Origin: Thermodesulfobacteriota bacterium
GTDB lineage: Bacteria > Desulfobacterota > BSN033 > UBA1163
Length of the DNA stretch: 11,056 bases
NCBI GenBank assembly: GCA_030024065.1
Contig: JASEIE010000110.1
Span: 1 to 11,056, forward strand
Direction of reading: 5' to 3'
The notes below the pieces were generated by a model, which was given only the letters and a program-made list of their open reading frames with translations, had not been told where the DNA came from and ran no database searches. Numbering within the stretch: the stretch's first letter is position 1; each line of letters begins with the position of its first letter. Shown here in pieces: positions 7,244 to 11,056 of the stretch. The translations under genes and the position numbers were made by a program.

Positions 7244-7836
7244 TAAAGTTTTTTCCCTTTGCCCATAAACGCCCCCGGCTGATCGATGATGCTAATCTCC
7301 GTGAGTCCCGATTCCTCCATAAGGCTCATGATCGCTTTGACAGGAAGAAGAATATCGTTGGCCACCGGGCCTCCGGTCTCCCGGTGAAACCGGTTGATCT
7401 CCGCGATGCTGTGAAGGTGGGCGATGAAGAGGTTGCCTCCTCGCTTCAGTATCCTTACCATCTCCTGAAGGGCCCTCGGTTTGTCAGGGAAATGGGGAAA
7501 AGCCGAAAAACAGGTGACCCGGTCAAATAAGTTCGGTTGAAGGGGTATAGAGCCCACGCTGGCATTGATCAGATATTTTTCTCCTGCCCCCTTCCGCTTT
7601 TTCGCCATTTCCAGCATCTTAATTGAAAAGTCCATGGCCACGACCCTCCCAGAGAGACCGACCTCCTCTTTGATAAAAGGGATTAGAATCCCAGTTCCCG
7701 TTCCCACATCCAGCACCCAGTGGCCATCCTTCAGGTCAAATCCCTTGACAATCTGTAAAATTTGGGGAATCTTTTTTTCATACTGGAGCCGCTCATCCCA
7801 GCCCATGGCATGGAGGTCAAAAAAATCTCTTTTCAT
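7243..7836 (-). CDS. Class I SAM-dependent methyltransferase, first gene of a metal-transport operon
   Basis: 197 residues from the ATG at 7836; a GTG at 7854 lies within the ribosome-site purines (AGGAGAAGG) and is less likely. Motif I is DVGTGTG (43-49) after VL, followed by the acidic strand VVAMD (about residue 70) that should bind the ribose of S-adenosylmethionine. The later FSAFPHFPDK and LKRGGNLFIAH segments fit the UbiE/Methyltransf_11 group. The substrate is unknown. It overlaps the ATPase gene (TAATG), so it is made together with the transporter; a role in making a metal chelator or in metal-dependent methylation is possible but only inferred. No membrane segments. Confidence 0.85.
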   Translation of the reverse strand: MKRDFFDLHAMGWDERLQYEKKIPQILQIVKGFDLKDGHWVLDVGTGTGILIPFIKEEVGLSGRVVAMDFSIKMLEMAKKRKGAGEKYLINASVGSIPLQPNLFDRVTCFSAFPHFPDKPRALQEMVRILKRGGNLFIAHLHSIAEINRFHRETGGPVANDILLPVKAIMSLMEESGLTEISIIDQPGAFMGKGKKL

Positions 7837-7854
7837 TTCCACCCTTCTCCTCAC

Positions 7855-7898
7855 AAAAAAAACGAAGGCAGAAGCCTTCGAGCTTCTTCTACCTTCGT
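7855..7898 (-). promoter_or_regulatory. Terminator-like hairpin in the leader of the methyltransferase-ABC operon
   Basis: On the minus strand ACGAAGGTAGAAG (7898-7886) pairs with CTTCTGCCTTCGT (7874-7862), 13 bp with one G-U, around an 11-base loop that contains CTCGAA. Eight T residues follow (7862-7855). It is a good intrinsic terminator, yet it sits between a strong promoter and the first gene, about 18 bases before the ATG. It is related in sequence to the hairpin at 542-585. Confidence 0.7.
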
Positions 7899-7908
7899 GG
7901 CAAGAATA

Positions 7909-7937
7909 AATATACCTACCTGGTCTGTTATTGTCAA
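7909..7937 (-). promoter_or_regulatory. Strong sigma-70 promoter of the methyltransferase-ABC operon
   Basis: On the minus strand a perfect TTGACA (7937-7932), exactly 17 bases, then TATATT (7914-7909). Transcription should begin near 7902, so the RNA starts almost at the hairpin's first stem base. Confidence 0.75.
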
Positions 7938-7959
7938 GAAATAAGTTTTAGAATAATTT
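7931..7959 (+). promoter_or_regulatory. Divergent promoter toward the bzd-like operon
   Basis: TTGTCA (7931-7936), 17 bases, TAATTT (7954-7959). Its -35 overlaps the -35 of the minus-strand promoter base for base. It is the only reasonable promoter I see in the region before the plus-strand operon. Predicted start is about 7966. Confidence 0.45.
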
Positions 7960-7967
7960 ATTTACCA

Positions 7968-8159
7968 ATGAGGATAACCAGTGGAAACATCCCCCTCTTC
8001 CGCTTCGATGTGGTGGGGAGCGCCCATGATAAGGTCGGCGGACGCTCGCCCGTCGGCTGCTGGACTACCGACAAAGAGGAAAACATGGCCCCCAGGAGAG
8101 AGGTGGAGGAGGCGAGAACCCCACAAGAGGCATTGATCTCTTTTTACCTGAAACATTAG
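7968..8159 (+). CDS. Unrecognised 63-residue ORF between the divergent operons (doubtful)
   Basis: The stretch from 7837 to 8204 has no recognised gene apart from the promoter and hairpin elements. This frame begins with ATG two bases after the predicted plus-strand transcript start and has no ribosome site, so it would be leaderless if real. Third codon positions are rich in G and C, which mildly favours coding. The product is soluble, has no signal peptide and ends in RTPQEALISFYLKH; I recognise no family. It stops 45 bases before the bzdP-like start. It could be a small gene, a remnant of a larger lost upstream gene, or simply the leader of the operon. An overlapping minus-strand frame (7962-8156) is equally unrecognised. 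Confidence 0.25.
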   Translation: MRITSGNIPLFRFDVVGSAHDKVGGRSPVGCWTTDKEENMAPRREVEEARTPQEALISFYLKH

Positions 8160-8204
8160 GGCCGAAAAAAGGAGCCTAGAGATGAATCAGGAAGGGAGGC
8201 AGAG

Positions 8205-9035
8205 ATGATAGTTGCAGGCATAGATGTAGGTGGTAAAAACGTTCAAATCGTGATCAAAAAAGATGACCAGGTTCTGGCAAAAGGGGTCTCCTCAACCGGA
8301 ATCAAGAAGGCAGAAGCGGTGGAGGCACTCTATGACCAGCTCCTCAAACAGGCAGGAATAACAAGAAAAGACGTGGAACGCGTTTTCGCAACAGGGAGCG
8401 CAGCAAAAAGGGTTGCCTTCGCGAATGGGGTCATTGCGGACGCCGCAGCAGATGCCCGGGGCGTCATCAAACTTTTCCCCTCGGCAAGGACCGTTATCGA
8501 CGTGGGTGCAGAGGAAGGACGCGCCATCAAGATAAATCCCTTAGGGAAGGTTCTTGATTTTGCAATTAACGAAAAATGTGCGGCGGGAACGGGAACGTTT
8601 GTCGAGGCCATGGCAAGAGCGCTCGAGGTTTCAGTCGATGAACTCGCCAAGATTTCCCTTGATTCGACGCAGTCCATTCCGATGAACGCCCAGTGCGCGG
8701 TCTTCGGGGAATCAGAAGTCGTTTCCCTCATCCATCAAAAAATGAAAAAATCAGATATTTCGAGAGCGGTCATGGACGCCATCGCCGGAAGAATCGGGTC
8801 TCTGGCACGAATCGTGGGCCTTGAAAAGGATGTCGTCTTGGTCGGTGGAATGGCTAAAAATGGAGGCTTTGTCGACTCGCTGAAGAAGAATATTGAGATG
8901 CCGGTCATTGTTCCTGAGGACCCTGAATTCATCGGAGCCTTCGGGGCAGCCGAAGCCGCTCTCGCAGGAGTCCTCGAAAAAGAGGTTAAGGCAAAGGCTT
9001 TGGAAAAAGAAACGGTCTCCGAGGGAAAAGCCTAA
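8205..9035 (+). CDS. bzdP: BadF/BadG/BcrA/BcrD-family ATPase, BzdP-like activase subunit
   Basis: 276 residues with GGAGG five bases before the ATG. The ASKHA ATPase fold is visible: phosphate-1 loop GIDVGGKN (5-12), ATGSAAKR (62-69), phosphate-2 region DVGAEEGRA (99-107) and adenosine loop VGGMAKNGG near 218. C125 in NEKCAAGTGTF and C164 in NAQCAVFGESE are the family's two conserved cysteines, which in dimers hold one [4Fe-4S] cluster. Such proteins hydrolyse ATP to inject an electron into benzoyl-CoA reductase or 2-hydroxyacyl-CoA dehydratase. The usual GSTxTK and DIGGQD motifs are altered, as I recall for P- or D-type subunits. The C-terminal 20 residues are Lys/Glu rich. It is followed by a BzdQ-like gene and a ferredoxin, the order of bzdP-Q-M. 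A 2-hydroxyacyl-CoA dehydratase activator is the alternative. Confidence 0.85.
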   Translation: MIVAGIDVGGKNVQIVIKKDDQVLAKGVSSTGIKKAEAVEALYDQLLKQAGITRKDVERVFATGSAAKRVAFANGVIADAAADARGVIKLFPSARTVIDVGAEEGRAIKINPLGKVLDFAINEKCAAGTGTFVEAMARALEVSVDELAKISLDSTQSIPMNAQCAVFGESEVVSLIHQKMKKSDISRAVMDAIAGRIGSLARIVGLEKDVVLVGGMAKNGGFVDSLKKNIEMPVIVPEDPEFIGAFGAAEAALAGVLEKEVKAKALEKETVSEGKA

Positions 9036-9060
9036 TAAGTAGAAAGGTATTATTTTAGCT

Positions 9061-9185
9061 CTTTGAAAAAGCCTCCACTTATGTCATTCCCGTGAAAACG
9101 GGAATCCAGAATTTAAAGTCCCTGGATTCCTGCTTCTGCAGGAATGACAAACTTGTTGAGCTATATCACCATACTTTTTTCAAAG
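9061..9185. repeat. MITE/REP-like nested inverted repeat between the two ATPase genes
   Basis: Outer arms CTTTGAAAAA (9061-9070) and TTTTTCAAAG (9176-9185) are perfect inverted repeats. Inside, GTCATTCC (9083-9090) matches GGAATGAC (9141-9148) and GGAATCCAG (9101-9109) matches CTGGATTCC (9122-9130), giving two back-to-back hairpins. The inner part is the GTCATTCC...GGAATCCAG repeat family widely dispersed in deltaproteobacterial genomes (from memory). It separates otherwise adjacent operon genes and may affect read-through or mRNA stability. Confidence 0.75.
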
Positions 9186-9212
9186 CCCTAAATTGATAGG
9201 GAGGAGGATGAA

Positions 9213-10148
9213 ATGACTCAGGGAGGAAAACCCGTAGAATTCTGGAGATGGCCAGAAAGGAACTGGGTAAACCCGGATATCGATTGGAAAAAAGGCAAAC
9301 TGATCACTGCGGGAGTGGATGTCGGTTCCGTGAGCACTCAGGCAGTGGTCATGGTCGATGATGAACTCTTCGCTTTTGCAAATACCCGAACGGGTTCAGT
9401 TAGCCCGGACAGCGCCAGAAAGGGAATGGAACATGCCCTTGAAAAGACCGATATGAAGCTGGAGAACATCGATTATTGTATCGGGACAGGGTATGGAAGG
9501 GTCAATATCCCCATGGCCCAGCAGGCGATCACGGAAATTTCCTGCCATGCAAGGGGAGCCAATTACATGTACGGTCCCGAAGTCAGAACGGTCATGGATA
9601 TGGGAGGCCAGGACTGCAAGGCCATTCATATCGATGACCGCGGAAAGGTTCTCAATTTCATAATGAATGACAAGTGTGCAGCCGGAACCGGCCGCGGGAT
9701 GGAAGTCTTTGCCGACCTCATTCGTGTCCCCGTCTGGGAGATCGGCCCCCGATCTTTTCAAATCTCGAAGGAGCCCCCCCCAATCAGCAGCACCTGTGTT
9801 GTCTTTGCCAAGAGCGAAGTGATGGGACTTTTGGAAAAGGGGGTCCCGGAAAATGATATCATGGCAGCCTACTGTTCGGCCATGGCACACCGGATCATTG
9901 AGCTTCTAAACCGTTTGGGCGTGAAGGAAAAGTTCGTCATCACCGGCGGAATTGCAAAGAATGAAGGTGTGGTAAAGAGGCTGGAGAAGGAGCTGGGAAT
10001 CAAGACCACCGAACAGGTTTGGGCGAATCCACAATATCGCGAGAAAAATTATCCCTTCGACACCCAGCTTGCAGGAGCTTTAGGAGCTGCCCTCTTTGGA
10101 CAGGCTTTGCTGAAGATGGGTAAGGCGAAGAGTGCAAGAAAAGGGTAA
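9213..10148 (+). CDS. bzdQ: Benzoyl-CoA reductase bzd-type Q subunit-like ATPase
   Basis: 311 residues, with GGAGGA upstream of the ATG at 9213. The first 30 residues (GGKPVEFWRWPE, then NPDIDWKKG) form the N-terminal extension characteristic of BzdQ-type subunits. Then come phosphate-1 GVDVGSVST (34-42), GTGYGR (91-96), phosphate-2 DMGGQD (129-134) and adenosine loop ITGGIAKN. C155 in NDKCAAGTGRG and C195 in SSTCVVFAKSE are the two [4Fe-4S] ligands of the family. All motifs are canonical, unlike the preceding BzdP-like partner. The pair probably forms the ATP-hydrolysing half of a dearomatising reductase or related acyl-CoA reductase in the cytoplasm. Catalytic BzdN/BzdO-type subunits are not in the window, so the substrate is open. 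Confidence 0.88.
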   Translation: MTQGGKPVEFWRWPERNWVNPDIDWKKGKLITAGVDVGSVSTQAVVMVDDELFAFANTRTGSVSPDSARKGMEHALEKTDMKLENIDYCIGTGYGRVNIPMAQQAITEISCHARGANYMYGPEVRTVMDMGGQDCKAIHIDDRGKVLNFIMNDKCAAGTGRGMEVFADLIRVPVWEIGPRSFQISKEPPPISSTCVVFAKSEVMGLLEKGVPENDIMAAYCSAMAHRIIELLNRLGVKEKFVITGGIAKNEGVVKRLEKELGIKTTEQVWANPQYREKNYPFDTQLAGALGAALFGQALLKMGKAKSARKG

Positions 10149-10151
10149 CAT

Positions 10152-10192
10152 CCGATTTCGGATTGCGGAATTCGGAATGCGGAATGCGGATT
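10152..10192. repeat. Degenerate CGGATTTCGG / GCGGAAT repeat string
   Basis: The bases after the bzdQ-like stop consist of variants of CGGATT, GCGGAATT and CGGAATG units, head to tail. A similar string is at 10573-10601. They look like dispersed low-complexity repeats, not coding. Confidence 0.6.
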
Positions 10193-10211
10193 TAATTTAA
10201 AAGGAAAAATT

Positions 10212-10523
10212 ATGATTGCCAATTACGGTTTTAAGGATGGTTCCGGAGACTGGTATCTCGTTCTCGATACGGATAAATGTAATGGATGCGGTAAGTGCGT
10301 GGAGGTATGCCCGGTAAAAATCCTTGAAGTCGGGCTGGATGAAATTGACATTTTCCGGGAAGAACCGGTCGCCTCGGTGAAACATGAGGGGCGCAAGAAG
10401 ATCCAGTACAGTTGCGCTCCCTGCAAGCCCGGTTACGGTTCGGAACCACCACCCTGTGTCGCCGTGTGTGCCCCCGGAGCCATCTCCCACTCCGACGGAT
10501 GGAGACTCCAATATTCACGTTAA
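10212..10523 (+). CDS. 2[4Fe-4S] ferredoxin with spacer in the second motif (BzdM position)
   Basis: 103 residues, with AAGGA six bases before the ATG. First cluster motif: C23-x2-C26-x2-C29-x3-C33-P, canonical. Second: C68-x2-C71-x10-C82-x3-C86-x-P, where a Pro/Gly-rich ten-residue stretch replaces the usual two. Between them lies a hydrophilic segment with FREEPVA and KKIQYSCAPC. No signal peptide, so cytoplasmic. It probably carries low-potential electrons to the preceding ATPase pair. In bzd clusters a ferredoxin gene (bzdM) follows bzdP and bzdQ, matching the order here. The C-terminal tail GWRLQYSR is frame-consistent up to the TAA. Exact partner is inferred from position. Confidence 0.9.
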   Translation: MIANYGFKDGSGDWYLVLDTDKCNGCGKCVEVCPVKILEVGLDEIDIFREEPVASVKHEGRKKIQYSCAPCKPGYGSEPPPCVAVCAPGAISHSDGWRLQYSR

Positions 10524-10572
10524 ATAAGAAAAGGGATAGGTGGCATGACCAGGAGCTGGAAGACCTGTTCTA

Positions 10573-10601
10573 ATTCGGAATGCGGATTTCGGATTTCGGA
10601 A
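10573..10601. repeat. Second CGGATTTCGG repeat string
   Basis: Starts ATTCGGAATGCGGATTTCGG and continues with the same units as 10152-10192. It lies after the ferredoxin gene, so the ferredoxin is bracketed by the same repeat family. Confidence 0.6.
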
Positions 10602-10627
10602 TATAAATTCAAGTTTTAAATAGTAGC

Positions 10628-10645
10628 CGCAGGCTTTAGCCTGCG
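10628..10645. repeat. CGCAGGCT-TT-AGCCTGCG palindromic repeat
   Basis: A perfect 8-bp stem with a two-base loop, preceded by TAGTAGC and followed by TTTCAA. The same core is a frequent dispersed repeat in environmental bacterial genomes (from memory). It could act as a weak terminator, but only three T residues follow. Confidence 0.55.
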
Positions 10646-10657
10646 TTTCAACCAATC

Positions 10658-10873
10658 ATGACGAGAGAAGAACAACTTAAAAAAGAGGGCTGGGAGAAAC
10701 GCTTCACCATTGACGAGCCGCGCCTCTCGGAGATGGTGGAACAATATAAAGAACTCGGATTTGAAGTCCTTCTTGAGCCTGTCGATCTCTCCTCTGAAGA
10801 GTGCACAAGTTGTATGACCGCATACCCCAAACGCTACAAAACCATCTACACCCGCCCAAAAAATAATTTTTAG
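10658..10873 (+). CDS. Small cytoplasmic protein with CxxC, function unknown
   Basis: 71 residues from the ATG at 10658. The N-terminal half is charged and helical (REEQLKKEGWEKRF, then LSEMVEQYKELGFEVLLEPVD); near the C-terminus C49-x2-C52 in EECTSCM is followed by KRYKTIYTR. There is no signal peptide or membrane helix. The reading frame looks protein-like (amphipathic, no odd composition), but no good ribosome site is seen, since a palindromic repeat stands just upstream. The cysteine pair could bind a metal or be redox active. It follows the ferredoxin by 134 bases filled with repeats. I know of similar short proteins near acyl-CoA reductase genes only vaguely, so I assign no function. 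Confidence 0.6.
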   Translation: MTREEQLKKEGWEKRFTIDEPRLSEMVEQYKELGFEVLLEPVDLSSEECTSCMTAYPKRYKTIYTRPKNNF

Positions 10874-10886
10874 ATCTCATTCATTC

Positions 10887-11056
10887 GTGCGATATCGCTT
10901 AAATATGTGGTCAATGAGTTGAGATTCCGATTACAAAATTCCATAGGCTCCAATTCGAAAGGTTCTCAAAGAATGTGGCCCGAGCCCCCGGCTAAGGTAA
11001 CACGGGGGCCTAAAAATACGATGAGCCGTTCATGCTAAATCTTCGGCCATGTTTGA
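10887..11056 (+). ncRNA. Structured non-coding segment, possibly the 5' part of a group II intron
   Basis: It begins GTGCGAT, matching the GUGYG 5' end of group II introns, 13 bases after the preceding stop codon. Stems seen: TTGAGA (10919-10924) with TCTCAA (10964-10969), and GCCCCCG (10984-10990) with CGGGGGC (11003-11009) around a loop with CTAAGGTAAC. Near the edge GAGCCGTTCATG resembles the GAGCCGT hairpin found in such introns, with CATGTTTGA as the possible return strand. No T-run follows the GC stem, so it is not a simple terminator. No reverse transcriptase or domain V is in view, and the spacing to GAGCCG seems short. Low confidence. Confidence 0.3.

Noticed and set aside
7962..8156. 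64-codon minus-strand frame in the divergent gap
   Set aside because: No ribosome site, no recognised family, and it would end at the divergent promoter; kept only as the alternative to the plus-strand frame.
8330..8731. 133-codon minus-strand frame opposite the bzdP-like gene
   Set aside because: Antisense shadow with Ala/Ser-rich composition and no domain.
9396..9890. 164-codon minus-strand frame opposite the bzdQ-like gene
   Set aside because: Antisense shadow; all BzdQ motifs are intact on the plus strand.
10984..11009. Intrinsic terminator at the GC-rich hairpin
   Set aside because: The strong stem is followed by CTAAAAATACG, with no T-run on the plus strand; on the minus strand no gene is seen that would need it.
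1..11056. CRISPR array, tRNA or rRNA gene, toxin-antitoxin pair, transposase
   Set aside because: No evenly spaced direct repeats, no tRNA-like cloverleaf, no rRNA sequence and no such protein families were seen on either strand.

Overview
The window looks like chromosomal DNA of an anaerobic Gram-negative bacterium, most likely a deltaproteobacterium (Desulfobacterota). TonB and an outer-membrane barrel protein imply an outer membrane. Ferrous iron uptake, oxygen-sensitive BadF/BzdQ-type ATPases and a low-potential ferredoxin imply anaerobic life. The short repeats between genes (a GTCATTCC/GGAATGAC element, CGGATTTCGG strings, a CGCAGGCT hairpin) are of kinds common in such genomes. The taxonomic placement is inference from gene content, not a database result.

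Layout. On the minus strand, positions 1-7836 form a metal-transport block: a TonB-like protein cut by the window edge (1-520), an outer-membrane beta-barrel protein (662-1459), feoB (1652-3652), feoA (3705-3932), a DtxR-family regulator fused to a FeoA domain (3940-4632), a small His-rich helical protein (4710-4922), an ABC-3 metal permease fused in frame to its substrate-binding protein (4976-6559), the partner ATPase (6563-7243) and a SAM methyltransferase (7243-7836). On the plus strand, 8205-10873 carries an aromatic or acyl-CoA reductase activation module in the order bzdP-like, bzdQ-like, ferredoxin, followed by a small CxxC protein. The last 170 bases hold a structured non-coding segment that may be the start of a group II intron.

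Regulation visible in the DNA. A 22-bp palindrome, AATGTTAG-N6-CTAACATT, overlaps the -10 box of the DtxR-like gene, and a near copy lies in the feoA-feoB gap. This suggests one iron-responsive regulator controlling dtxR-feoA and feoB. Separately, two related hairpins with T-rich tails each lie immediately downstream of a TTGACA promoter, one before the TonB-like gene and one before the methyltransferase-ABC operon. They look like a shared transcription attenuator. At 7909-7959 two opposed promoters overlap at their -35 boxes and divide the metal operon from the bzd-like operon.

How the genes may work together. TonB and the barrel protein serve the outer membrane; the ABC-3 system and FeoAB serve the inner membrane. 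The two ATPases each carry two conserved cysteines expected to hold one [4Fe-4S] cluster per dimer, and with the ferredoxin they would drive ATP-dependent low-potential electron transfer to a benzoyl-CoA reductase or 2-hydroxyacyl-CoA dehydratase type enzyme. That catalytic enzyme is not in the window.
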